This document shows, piece after piece, positions 1 to 7,946 of a stretch of DNA of 28,937 nt. How positions within the stretch are numbered: position 1 is the first letter of the stretch; each line of letters starts with the position of its first letter. The stretch covers positions 1-28,937 of the forward strand of contig JAYPBC010000027.1 of NCBI GenBank assembly GCA_038124025.1, written 5' to 3'. This stretch comes from UBA1275 sp038124025 (GTDB lineage Bacteria > Bacteroidota > Rhodothermia > Balneolales > Balneolaceae). The notes beneath the pieces are model-generated. The model ran no database searches, had not been told where the DNA came from, and saw only the letters and a list, made by a program, of their open reading frames with translations. A program made the position numbers and the translations under genes.

Positions 1-862
1 CCTCTAGGATGGCTTTGAGGCCATCCGAAAGAGGTAGTGATATTCTTCTGCCTGTCTTAGACATAACGTATCGTATTCTATTGTCCTGGATATTCTTTGT
101 AGTAAGCATACATACATCAGCAAACCTCATTCCTGCCATGTAATACGAAGCTAGAAAGTAGTTTCTGGTATGCCATAACCATGAACCCTTCTTTAGATCT
201 AAGTTCTTTAGAGCCCCTATTTGGGGCTCTGTTAGTTTCTCTTTCTGAGATGACTCCAGCTTAAATTTATAATGGATAAAGGGGTCATGAAACTGTGTAA
301 TGATTCCAGATTTAATAGCAGCTCTATAGATTGTTCTGATTACACTTAGGTTAAGATTAATTGTATTTACGCTATTGCCTATTGACTTAAGATATAGCTC
401 ATATCTATGGATAAAACTTATGTCTATATCATTAAATTTAAGCTTAGGTGAATGTTGCTTTAATTTGTTAATTATAGTTTTTGTTCTTCTGTATGAATTT
501 ATTCTTGTGTTGTTTTTAAATTTGTCTCTGTACTGATATGCAAATTGAAAAAAATCATCATTAGCAATAGCGGTATCTGTAGCTATGGTGATATCGTCTA
601 CTGTAAATGCTTGACCAGAGACAAGCAACTCGTTTAACTTCTGCTTATAGGTATCTACTAGGTTATCTAGTCTAGTATTGATTTGTATCCACCCACTCAG
701 GGTGGATTTGGCTTTACCTTCTTTGGTAGAGAAGTACTTAGCTAGTATATATTCACCTGTTGGGTGAAAACAGGTTTTACCTTTATGAGATACTCGAATA
801 GTAATCTGTTGTTTACCTTCGTTATTCTTGTAAGGTCGTAATACGGTTTTAATAGTTGCCAT
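1..862 (-). CDS. tyrosine recombinase / integrase (partial, C-terminus beyond left edge)
   Basis: The frame is open from an ATG at 862 to the window edge, giving 287 residues with no stop. The N-terminal ~90 residues look like the arm-DNA-binding domain of Bacteroidota integrases (KTVLRPYKNNEGKQQITIRV). A SAM-like core-binding domain follows (about 105-205). The catalytic domain then begins with the helix YYMAGMRFADVCML, whose Arg246 fits the first catalytic arginine, and SKTGRR with Lys269 fits the beta-hairpin lysine. The His-x-x-Arg and Tyr part lies outside the window. Such enzymes integrate or excise mobile elements by strand exchange at att sites. It reads away from the CotH gene, so the element probably extends to the left. 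There is no clear Shine-Dalgarno. The upstream region has two copies of an 11-base repeat, and the gene itself is rich in short perfect inverted repeats. Recognition as an integrase is firm; the element type is not known. Confidence 0.9.
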   Translation of the reverse strand, partial: MATIKTVLRPYKNNEGKQQITIRVSHKGKTCFHPTGEYILAKYFSTKEGKAKSTLSGWIQINTRLDNLVDTYKQKLNELLVSGQAFTVDDITIATDTAIANDDFFQFAYQYRDKFKNNTRINSYRRTKTIINKLKQHSPKLKFNDIDISFIHRYELYLKSIGNSVNTINLNLSVIRTIYRAAIKSGIITQFHDPFIHYKFKLESSQKEKLTEPQIGALKNLDLKKGSWLWHTRNYFLASYYMAGMRFADVCMLTTKNIQDNRIRYVMSKTGRRISLPLSDGLKAILE

Positions 863-888
863 GATAGTGGAATTAAGGATGAACATTT

Positions 889-910
889 TTGTACAAGTTT
901 TGTACAAGTT
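889..910. repeat. two perfect tandem copies of TTGTACAAGTT upstream of the integrase
   Basis: Positions 889-899 and 900-910 are identical 11-mers, each containing the 8-base palindrome TTGTACAA. The spacing is about one helical turn and the block starts 27 bases upstream of the integrase ATG. This fits an operator bound by two protein dimers on one face of the DNA, or arm-type integrase sites. The role is inference; the repeat itself is plain in the sequence. Confidence 0.7.
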
Positions 911-1000
911 CCACTGGCATAGGTAACTATTTGCTACCCTTACTTACAAAATAAATGAACTAATTTTAGCCTCTAACAAGCATCTTAAAGCATATAAGGA

Positions 1001-1024
1001 TATTTGAAGCTCTATATGAAGCTC
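1001..1024. repeat. 12-base tandem repeat at the integrase/CotH boundary
   Basis: TATTTGAAGCTC (1001-1012) is followed directly by TATATGAAGCTC (1013-1024), with one mismatch. The second copy overlaps the last bases of the CotH-type gene, whose stop is at 1023-1025. A short repeat at a gene 3' end beside an integrase is what an attachment-site remnant can look like, but no second element end is visible here to test that. Confidence 0.5.
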
Positions 1025-3515
1025 ACCGGACAAGCAGCATCGAGCGCTGTTGGAGCTCTCTGTCGCCGGTTCCATAGCTTCCTTGAGGTAAAATGGAGGC
1101 CTGAAGTATATACAAACCACTGGCTAAGCCTTCTCCATGGAATGTTTCAGAGTGAAGACCTGGCCCAAAATATCTTACGGGCCATTCACGTACTTTTTGT
1201 CCCTGGGTGTTAAAGATCCTTAGCTCTACCCAACTGCTTTGGGTTACTCGGAATTGAATTTTCGTGGTCGGGTTAAAGGGGTTTGGATAATTTGGGAGTA
1301 ATTCCATAATCGATGGAAGGTCGGAGCTATGTTTTTCTGTAACTGGCTCATTACTGACGCCCTGCGAATTAGCTGATCCTGGTGTTGGATATGCCATAAA
1401 CGTAAATTCTTGATTAAAATCGGCAGATCGGCCAAAACTTTGGTCATCACTCAAAGCAGGAAATCTAAGGGTATCCACTGGGGTCCAGTCTAAAATATCT
1501 TTATAAAATATACCCAGTTCTTCTCCATTTTTACTAAGAGCAAAATTTGTGTGCAAGCTACCTTCGTCGTCGTCATTATCTGTCCAAATAAGCAGGTATC
1601 CGCCTGCTTGTAGTTGGGTATCAGGCAACGCCCATTTCCCAGGATTACTCAAGTCATCTGTTAAATAATAACCGCTTAAATTCACAGAAGATACACCTGG
1701 ATTTAACAGTTCCACCCAGTCTTCATAAGAACCTGAGGGATCCTGTATGGTGGTCTCGTTGTCAGCCATAAGTTCGTTTATAAGTAACTTTTGGGTGGGC
1801 CGCTGAACAGCAAGGCTGTGGTAATGTTCCGTAGCTCGAGGATCTCGTTTTACGCCACCGTCTTCGGAACGTGCATGTAGGGCATAAAGCAGTTCATTCC
1901 CCACCCATGGGATTGTCAAGGATAACTGCGCCCATTGAGGATCAGAGAAAGAGACCGTTTTCTGGGTAGCTGAAAGTTGGGCGGGCCGTTGTAAGGTTTT
2001 CTTCAATGGAATAAATTCCGAATAATTACCCAGATTTACTTCTAAATTGATTTCTTTTGGATCGTCGTCCACCCATTCCACCGCTATTTCGAAGGTTAGA
2101 CTATCGCTTTGTAGCGATTGTACCTGACTCCACTTTTTGCGAATAACGGGGAGTATTTGTGTTTCTGTATTTTGAGTTTTGGTGTGTTCGAAACGAGTTT
2201 GTATGTAGGGTTTTAGTCCGTAAGCAACATGCCCGCCAAGCGCTTGGTCCAGTGAGAGCAGAAAGCTTTCTGGGGAGAAACCCCAGTCATAGCTTCGGTA
2301 TACATCATCTCGAGCGGCCTGCAGCATTAACGAAGCAAAGCGGTCGATCTCCGGGAATAAACTATCCGGTTGAAAGGCCCCTTCAACCAATTCCCGTAGA
2401 TAAAAATCTAGCCTTTGGCGATACTCTGGTACCTCTAAGAGCCGATCGGTGAGTGGTCGAGATTCGGTAGGATGTCCCCAGTTTTCCCATGATCGTCGTC
2501 CCCAATCTGGGCCAATAAAATCGATACCAAAGGTGTTATCATAGTCGTAGGGAATGAATTCAAAACGATTGGAACTGGGATTACGGTAGAGGTAGAAATT
2601 ATTTTTATTATACCAATAATTGTCCCAGTTACCTGTAACAATATCTATGGCCATCCATCTAAGCGTGTTATCTACGTTAAGAATGGCTTCCAATTCTTCA
2701 GGTAAGTTGGAGTCCGGAGTATTTTCTAGTACACTAATTAAGGTAGCAAGGTCACTATAATTATCTTGCTCCGTATTAGTTTTTAACTCATACGTGCGCC
2801 GGTCGGTCCAACTAGGGCTGAATTTGTAGGCCTCAGAATTAGAACCACGATAAGTCAGGTCGGCAGGGTATAAGTTTTTGTACAGATTTCCTGCATCACT
2901 GCCAAAGCGATGCTGCACAAATTCATCGTCTATGTGCTCTACGTTAATGTAGAGACCTTTGTACTCCTGGTTAATGTATAATTCAACCGGGTTAGCCGAT
3001 GGAGCCGGAAGGTCTATCTTTCTCATTAAACCCCAGCTAAGCAGGGCACGCATCATGGTAGGATCATTGTGCTCTCCATTTATATTCATTTTGTCCAAAC
3101 CTCGGTATTGGCGTCCGGCTTGATAGGTATTAAAAGAAACTTTGAACGATTTTTTTGCGGAATTACGGGAGGTATTTCCTCGTAGTCGAAAGCCTATTTG
3201 GTCTACGGTATCTACGCGTACTACCTGACTGTCGGTTTTTCGATAAGTATAGATAAAGGTAGCGGGGAATTCATAGTCACTTAATTGATTTCCATCTTGC
3301 AGGATGATGTCTAGTGAATCTTGATCAATTACGATGTCAATGCGATCTAAGGATTCACTCGAAAAAGGAAAGCGAGTATCTTGACTCGGTGCCCATTGGG
3401 CGCTTAGTGTAGTGCCGCTTACAAGTAAAAACAGTCCAATGCCCACGGAATAAACGAAAAGAGCCGATTTTTTGAGAGCGTTAATGCGGGAGCTTGGTGG
3501 ATTAAAATGGAACAT
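1023..3515 (-). CDS. secreted CotH-family protein with lamin-tail domain and C-terminal sorting domain
   Basis: 830 residues from an ATG. A signal peptide (about 1-40, ending LSAQ) leads to a CotH domain (about 55-420) with the family landmarks RLRGNTSRNSAKKSFKV, WDNYWYNKNN (297-306) and FIPYDYDNTFG (320-330). CotH proteins have a protein-kinase-like fold; in Bacillus, CotH phosphorylates spore coat proteins, while the substrates of secreted Bacteroidota forms are not established. A lamin-tail domain follows at about 577-716 (LLINELMADNE, EDWVELLNPG). The C-terminus (about 742-830) is a NYPNPFNPTTKIQF sorting domain typical of type IX secretion, so export to the cell surface or medium is likely. 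It stands alone behind the terminator of the preceding gene. No Shine-Dalgarno is evident. Family call firm, kinase activity inferred. Confidence 0.9.
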   Translation of the reverse strand: MFHFNPPSSRINALKKSALFVYSVGIGLFLLVSGTTLSAQWAPSQDTRFPFSSESLDRIDIVIDQDSLDIILQDGNQLSDYEFPATFIYTYRKTDSQVVRVDTVDQIGFRLRGNTSRNSAKKSFKVSFNTYQAGRQYRGLDKMNINGEHNDPTMMRALLSWGLMRKIDLPAPSANPVELYINQEYKGLYINVEHIDDEFVQHRFGSDAGNLYKNLYPADLTYRGSNSEAYKFSPSWTDRRTYELKTNTEQDNYSDLATLISVLENTPDSNLPEELEAILNVDNTLRWMAIDIVTGNWDNYWYNKNNFYLYRNPSSNRFEFIPYDYDNTFGIDFIGPDWGRRSWENWGHPTESRPLTDRLLEVPEYRQRLDFYLRELVEGAFQPDSLFPEIDRFASLMLQAARDDVYRSYDWGFSPESFLLSLDQALGGHVAYGLKPYIQTRFEHTKTQNTETQILPVIRKKWSQVQSLQSDSLTFEIAVEWVDDDPKEINLEVNLGNYSEFIPLKKTLQRPAQLSATQKTVSFSDPQWAQLSLTIPWVGNELLYALHARSEDGGVKRDPRATEHYHSLAVQRPTQKLLINELMADNETTIQDPSGSYEDWVELLNPGVSSVNLSGYYLTDDLSNPGKWALPDTQLQAGGYLLIWTDNDDDEGSLHTNFALSKNGEELGIFYKDILDWTPVDTLRFPALSDDQSFGRSADFNQEFTFMAYPTPGSANSQGVSNEPVTEKHSSDLPSIMELLPNYPNPFNPTTKIQFRVTQSSWVELRIFNTQGQKVREWPVRYFGPGLHSETFHGEGLASGLYILQASILPQGSYGTGDRELQQRSMLLVR

Positions 3516-3533
3516 ATTTGAAGCAAAAAGGCA

Positions 3534-3560
3534 TAAAAAAAGCAGACTTGAAGGCCTGCT
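3534..3560 (-). terminator. rho-independent terminator after the DUF2911 gene
   Basis: On the minus strand AGCAG...CTGCT (3560-3541) forms a stem extended by a few inner pairs and is followed directly by a run of seven T. It lies 50 bases past the DUF2911 stop and just ahead of the CotH ATG, so it should separate the two transcripts. Confidence 0.75.
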
Positions 3561-3610
3561 AAAAGATACAAAAAAGAAGAGTCTAAGTCCTAGTCATAGA
3601 CGGGAGGAGC

Positions 3611-4156
3611 TTATTCGATTGTAATTGGTATAGCTGTTAATGTTGTTCCCCAGTGTAGATTCAAATGAGCTTTAGTTTCGCTGAGGGTATCAAAATAGAT
3701 AGAGAACCATTCTAATTCGGTCGCTTCTGTAGTGGTAACCGCTGCTGGTACGCGAAGCACATCGTCGCTCTCATCATATTGGGTTCCCCAGCTGAGTTTA
3801 CTGTTTAGAATAATGGTCCAGTTGTCACCAGGGATGGTGTAAAGGGAATAGGTTCCTGCTTCTACCATTTCTCCACCTAACATAATGTCAGTAGAAAAGG
3901 TTATTGCAGCTGATTCATTTGCGCCAGTTCTCCAAACTTGTCCAGCAGGAGCTAAACTTTCTAAGCTGCGTCCCTTTAATCCTGGACGCCCGTAGGTAAC
4001 CTCTACTACAGTTGCACCAATATTTTGACTAACCGCTGCATTTGGGCTTACACGAATTCCTTCGCCTCGTTCTTGAGCAAAGGTGGAGGTGGAACTAAAT
4101 GTGAGAAGTATCGCAAATGCGAATACAGATAGTATGGATGTACATATTTTTTTCAT
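3611..4156 (-). CDS. DUF2911 family exported protein
   Basis: 181 residues with a signal peptide (about 1-27, ending TFAQ). The mature part matches the DUF2911 pattern common in Bacteroidota: RVSPNAAVSQNIGATVVEVTYGRP, then APAGQVWRTGANESAAITFS, then GTYSLYTIPG and WTIILN. Members are periplasmic or outer-membrane-associated beta-rich proteins of unknown biochemical role. The gene lies 58 bases downstream of msrA in the same direction and may share its transcript; a GGTCA-CT-TGACC dyad (4200-4211) sits in the gap. A strong hairpin terminator follows. Family assignment is confident; function unknown. Confidence 0.85.
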   Translation of the reverse strand: MKKICTSILSVFAFAILLTFSSTSTFAQERGEGIRVSPNAAVSQNIGATVVEVTYGRPGLKGRSLESLAPAGQVWRTGANESAAITFSTDIMLGGEMVEAGTYSLYTIPGDNWTIILNSKLSWGTQYDESDDVLRVPAAVTTTEATELEWFSIYFDTLSETKAHLNLHWGTTLTAIPITIE

Positions 4157-4214
4157 GGTATATGATTATGAATAGTTATGAGTTTATGTGAATTTATATG
4201 GTCACTTGACCCTG

Positions 4215-4922
4215 TTATGAATTGTTTTCTTTCAACAGGTGAGCAAATTCTTTTTTGAATTTTTGAACTTTGGGCGCTATTACAAAAGAACAGTAACCTG
4301 CGGTAGGATTATTCTCGAAATAATCCTGATGATAATTCTCAGCTACATAGTAATTAGTGAGCGGCTCAATAGTGGTCACTATCGGATCCTCCCATAAGTC
4401 AGTGGCATCTACCGCTTGCTTTGACGCTTCCGCTATGGCTTTTTGCTCCTCGTTGTGATAGTAGATTACGCTTCGATATTGTGTGCCTACGTCATTACCT
4501 TGCCGATTCAATGTGGTTGGATTGTGTGTGTGCCACAGTACTTGTAATAAGTTTTCATAGCTTATCACTTTAGAATCGAAATGAATACGCGCTACTTCCG
4601 CATGCCCGGTGCGTCCTGTGGTTACTTCTTTATAGCTTGGGTTTTCTATGTGACCACCAGAATATCCAGATTCCACATGGTGAATGCCTTCTACCAATTC
4701 ATAAATGGCCTCTACGCACCAAAAGCAACCAGCGCCAAAGGTAGCTAATTCGAGAGAATCGGGTATAGGTTGTGTTGTCATAGAAGTATTAGATTCGTTT
4801 GATGAAATAGTTGATTGTGCCGCTGAAAAGCTTGTGTAGGTATCATTGGAAAAAATGGTTGAGTATCCAATTTCTCCAAAACTTACAAGCATCAGTAAGA
4901 ACCCTAAAAGATACGTTTTCAT
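4215..4922 (-). CDS. msrA: peptide-methionine (S)-S-oxide reductase MsrA, exported form
   Basis: MsrA reduces methionine-S-sulfoxide in oxidised proteins. The active-site motif GAGCFWCVE carries the catalytic Cys at about residue 66, and the family blocks SGYSGG, TGHAE and NPTTLNRQGNDVGTQYRS are present, with a late Cys in AGYCSFVI that could act in resolution. I use the ATG at 4922 (235 residues); an in-frame TTG at 4928 would add two residues. About 55 extra N-terminal residues contain a hydrophobic segment (YLLGFLLMLVSFGEIGYS) and a Ser/Thr-rich linker, so the enzyme is probably exported or membrane-anchored in the periplasm; there is no lipobox cysteine. The DUF2911 gene follows at 58 bases. 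No MsrB domain is fused or adjacent. Confidence 0.95.
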   Translation of the reverse strand: MKTYLLGFLLMLVSFGEIGYSTIFSNDTYTSFSAAQSTISSNESNTSMTTQPIPDSLELATFGAGCFWCVEAIYELVEGIHHVESGYSGGHIENPSYKEVTTGRTGHAEVARIHFDSKVISYENLLQVLWHTHNPTTLNRQGNDVGTQYRSVIYYHNEEQKAIAEASKQAVDATDLWEDPIVTTIEPLTNYYVAENYHQDYFENNPTAGYCSFVIAPKVQKFKKEFAHLLKENNS

Positions 4923-5089
4923 GTCCAATTATTTTTTAGAAGTTGACATTATGCATCAAACTAATAAAGTAAAAAATCTCCTTTAAACGTTCCTTTAGGT
5001 CCGGTGTAAACTTACATTTTAACGTGTATTAGGGAAGTGGTTTTATGTGATCATTAAGCGGCTGAGTTTCAATACCATTATTGAACAGA

Positions 5090-5387
5090 TTATTTAAGTT
5101 GACGAAGTAATCCTTCCAAAGCAGTTATATGTTCTCCAAAGACTTTTTTACCTAGAGCAGTAATTACATACCGAGTATTTGGCTTGTTATCGATGATTTG
5201 TTTTTTTTTGAATGTATTTGTGCTTTTGAAGGGTTTTAAGGTGTGTGGCCAAATTACCGTCGGTGAGTTCAAGCAACTCTTTAAGCGCATTAAAATCTAA
5301 GGTCTCATTCAGTGATAGTGCCGACATTATCCCAAGACGGATTCGATTTTCAAAAACTTTTTGAATGTTTAGGAGTTGAGACTTCAT
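5090..5387 (-). pseudogene. winged-helix transcriptional regulator, frameshifted in a poly-A run
   Basis: Two overlapping frames make one protein. From the ATG at 5387 the first part reads KVFENRIRLGIMSALSLNET, then LKELLELTDGNLATHLKTLQ, then KYIQKK. The rest (QIIDNKPNTRYVITALGKKVFGEHITALEGLLRQLK) is in another frame ending at 5090. The switch lies in a run of nine A on the minus strand (5209-5201); one A fewer, or two more, restores the full ~100-residue winged-helix protein of the small MarR/ArsR-like type (HTH_34-like) common in Bacteroidota. As written, translation stops after 66 residues and loses the wing. It may be a true null allele, a phase-variable tract or a homopolymer sequencing error. 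It lies 26 bases downstream of the broken membrane-protein gene and probably shared its operon. Confidence 0.75.
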
Positions 5388-5413
5388 ATTGAGGGTGGTC
5401 CGTAACCTTAGGC

Positions 5414-5715
5414 TTATGAGGAAATTTGTTCGTATTGAAGATAGATATACAAGTCATATCCTATATGTACGATTCCAAAGCCAATTCCCCAGATAAACAC
5501 ACTATATTGAATCCATTTAATTGCTGTTAGACCCAGGATTACTTTTACAATACTTATGTATTTTATGTCAGTGAGCGTGAAGTGGCTTCTATGCAAAAGT
5601 GCCACACCATAAAAAATCAAACTCAAGAGTGCCGCCATAGCCATCCAGCCCTTGAATCAGAATAATACAATAACGATTCTCCTGTAAGCAGAGGAATGGC
5701 AAAATAACCAAGCAT
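5414..5715 (-). pseudogene. remnant of a small multi-pass membrane protein (frameshifted)
   Basis: An ATG at 5715 opens MLGYFAIPLLTGESLLYYS...SRAGW and runs to a stop at 5623. The following sequence (5644-5414, ALLSLIFYGVALLHRSHFTL, KWIQYSVFIWGIGFGIVHIGY) continues the same hydrophobic pattern in another frame with a stop just before its own ATG. A one-base gain or two-base loss near 5645 would join them into a protein of about 100 residues with about four membrane segments. In-frame bases upstream of 5715 reach a stop at 5739-5737, close to the AT-rich segment. I do not recognise the family. Its position directly ahead of the frameshifted winged-helix gene suggests a regulator/membrane-protein pair that has decayed together. 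Confidence 0.5.
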
Positions 5716-5768
5716 TTTACGCGACTGTACAAAAAATTAGTTTTAAAGCATTGTTTATTATTTCAGGT

Positions 5769-6572
5769 TTATTGCATTGAGATTATTTTATTTCGAAGAT
5801 AAATCACGATCCTCAATGCTAGATTTGGCAATAGATTATATAAGATTTGAATTATTTTTGCTGAAATTGATGAGTACATTCTAAATTTCTTTTTTTGTAA
5901 TTGTTCAATAATTTTTCCTGCAGTCTGTTCTCGTGTTAATGCATTAATTCCTGGTCGTTTACTCAGAAGTACTTCTACTCCTTCTGAATTAATAATCGTT
6001 TTATGTTCTTCATTCTCTGTAAAACCTGGATAATTTATACCAACAAAAACCCCATAATCAAATAGTTCACTTTTTAAGCTTTCAGCTAAACTTATTACCG
6101 CACGTTTAGTGGCAGAATATTGCGAATAGTTGGGTAATCCAATTATACCTGCTACAGATGATATAAATAATATAGAACCTCTATGTTTACAAATATCATT
6201 TACACAAGCCAAAGTTGGATATATACTACCTAATAAATTGATATTAATAACTTTTTCCAATGCATTTGGTACTGATTCTTTCAATAAACCACTTGATGCA
6301 ACACCGGCATTATTGATTAGAATATCAATTTGCCCAAATTTTCTTAATGCAAATTCTCTTAGAGCTATACAAAATTGATAATTACTTACATCACCTGCTA
6401 GTCCAATTACATTGGGACTAAATTTTTCAAAATAATTAAGAGCATTTGTTACTTTCTCTGATGACCTTGAATTGATAACAACTTTAGCACCTCTATTTAA
6501 TAGCATTTCAGCAGTTTTAAATCCTATACCCTGTGTAGATCCTGTAATAACTATTACTTTATTTTTGAACAT
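5769..6572 (-). CDS. short-chain dehydrogenase/reductase (classical SDR)
   Basis: 267 residues. The NAD(P)-binding TGSTQGIG motif is at 10-17, NNAG at 87-90, and the catalytic Ser near 139 with Tyr152 and Lys156 (QYSATK) are all in place, so the enzyme should be active. The C-terminal ~35 residues (LLPNLALRIVIYLRNK) are hydrophobic and basic, which suggests membrane association and a lipid-like or otherwise hydrophobic substrate; this resembles ketosphinganine-reductase-type SDRs, but the substrate cannot be read from sequence. It lies 12 bases downstream of the epimerase gene, so the two probably work on one pathway. The pair is much AT-richer than its neighbours and uses AT-ending codons heavily, which points to acquisition by transfer. 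Confidence 0.85.
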   Translation of the reverse strand: MFKNKVIVITGSTQGIGFKTAEMLLNRGAKVVINSRSSEKVTNALNYFEKFSPNVIGLAGDVSNYQFCIALREFALRKFGQIDILINNAGVASSGLLKESVPNALEKVININLLGSIYPTLACVNDICKHRGSILFISSVAGIIGLPNYSQYSATKRAVISLAESLKSELFDYGVFVGINYPGFTENEEHKTIINSEGVEVLLSKRPGINALTREQTAGKIIEQLQKKKFRMYSSISAKIIQILYNLLPNLALRIVIYLRNKIISMQ

Positions 6573-6584
6573 GGCTTTTTGTAT

Positions 6585-7571
6585 TTAAATGTATCCATTT
6601 ACATGAAACCACTCAAAGCATTCTCTTATAGCAATAGCTGGTTTAGTATGTGGCAGTTTCAGTTTTTCTTTTGCTTTTGCACCTGAATAACAATGATTTT
6701 CACAAGAAATAATAGCTAGTTCTTTGGTCATAGTAGGTATCTTCCCACTAATTTTTCCAATTAATGAATTAACTGATCCATATAGTTTAATTATGGATGA
6801 AGGTAAGGTATACTTTGGTGTATTTACCCCTATTGACTCTCCTACAATTTGAAAAAATTCTTTATAGAAAAGATTATCATTTGCGAGTATATAACACTCA
6901 CCTGATTCACCCATTGATATACTATTAACTATTGCAATCGAAGCATCTTTTACAGCAACGTAACTTCTTGAACCAGGCGGGTATATAGGTAATTTATTTT
7001 TAAATAATGCAATAATAAGTTGACCAGAACTTGGTTTTGAATCATATGGACCAAGCATGAAAGTTGGATTAATAATGTGAGCGTCTAAGCCTTTACTTTT
7101 TACTGCATTTAGTACTAATTGTTGAGCTTCAAATTTAGAATCCATATAGGATAAACCATACTTGAAACCATTGTATATACCATTTTCATCACCAGGATTT
7201 TCTTTATTACCTGGCGCGAATGAATTAGCTGATCCAATATGAATTAATCGTTTTATATTATGCTTTAAACAAGATTCAATCACATTACTTGTACCTGTCA
7301 CGTTTACAGCTCGGATGTTTGAATCATAAGCTGGATAAACTCTAGTATCGGCAGCAGCATGAATAACAACGTCATGATTAATTATTGCATTATCTAAAGC
7401 TTGTTTATCTAGAATGTTTCCGTAACATCGATTTACTTGTAAGCCAATAAGTCCTTTGGGAGCCAATGATTTATTGAGAAGCATGGTGCTAACATTATAC
7501 TGTCTACTCAACAATTCGCGGACTAAATTATTTCCTAAAATGCCATCTGCACCAGTTACTAGTACATTCAT
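6585..7571 (-). CDS. NAD-dependent epimerase/dehydratase (extended SDR)
   Basis: 328 residues starting with the Rossmann motif LVTGADGILGNN (TGxxGxxG, 6-13). Asp75 and Arg77 in HAAADTR, Ser near 114, and the Y-x-x-x-K pair Tyr142/Lys146 (YMDSK) follow the extended-SDR pattern. INPTFMLGPYD matches the segment after the substrate pocket in 3-beta-HSD and dihydroflavonol-reductase-like proteins. Such enzymes oxidise, reduce or epimerise sugar-nucleotide, sterol-like or polyketide-like substrates; which one applies here is unknown. It is the first gene of a two-gene operon with the SDR at 5769-6572. Its upstream region is extremely AT-rich and contains a palindromic TTAA repeat. Confidence 0.85.
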   Translation of the reverse strand: MNVLVTGADGILGNNLVRELLSRQYNVSTMLLNKSLAPKGLIGLQVNRCYGNILDKQALDNAIINHDVVIHAAADTRVYPAYDSNIRAVNVTGTSNVIESCLKHNIKRLIHIGSANSFAPGNKENPGDENGIYNGFKYGLSYMDSKFEAQQLVLNAVKSKGLDAHIINPTFMLGPYDSKPSSGQLIIALFKNKLPIYPPGSRSYVAVKDASIAIVNSISMGESGECYILANDNLFYKEFFQIVGESIGVNTPKYTLPSSIIKLYGSVNSLIGKISGKIPTMTKELAIISCENHCYSGAKAKEKLKLPHTKPAIAIRECFEWFHVNGYI

Positions 7572-7946
7572 TTTTAATAATTTTATATTTATTTTTTTAA
7601 TTAATTAATTAATAAAAAAACAATTTATGAATTAAAAAAAAGGTTTAATGATATATACATTTATTATTTATATCTATTGTTTTCGGTTAATTCCATGTAT
7701 TTTTATTTCTTTTTAAACAGTTTCTGCAGGACTATTACATAAATACTGATAAAAACAATAATGTGATAAGTAATCTTGTATACCTATGTTTAGAATCTCA
7801 TTCACACCAAAAAGAACATGGTTAAAGCTTGATTAAACTAGCTTATCTAAAAAGATTCTGCTAGATGGAAAAAATTAAGCATATGATAAACCCTCCTTCA
7901 TTTTGGCCTGTAGGGGCTAAATTTAGTTGAAATAAATGGATCAAAC
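7572..7946. other. AT-rich intergenic region between divergent genes
   Basis: This 375-base gap separates the minus-strand epimerase from the plus-strand small ORF and should hold both promoters. At 7592-7620 a T-run, about four TTAA units forming the palindrome TTAATTAATTAATTAA, and an A-run lie 21-49 bases ahead of the epimerase ATG; this could bend DNA, act as an UP element or form a cruciform. I see no coding frame, tRNA or riboswitch in the rest. Confidence 0.5.

Noticed and set aside
1004..1213. Plus-strand 69-residue frame opposite the end of the CotH-type gene
   Set aside because: It lies antisense to a clear sorting domain and has no recognisable features.
4200..4211. GGTCA-CT-TGACC dyad between msrA and the DUF2911 gene as a terminator
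   Set aside because: The stem is five bases with a two-base loop and no T-run; at most a weak protein site.
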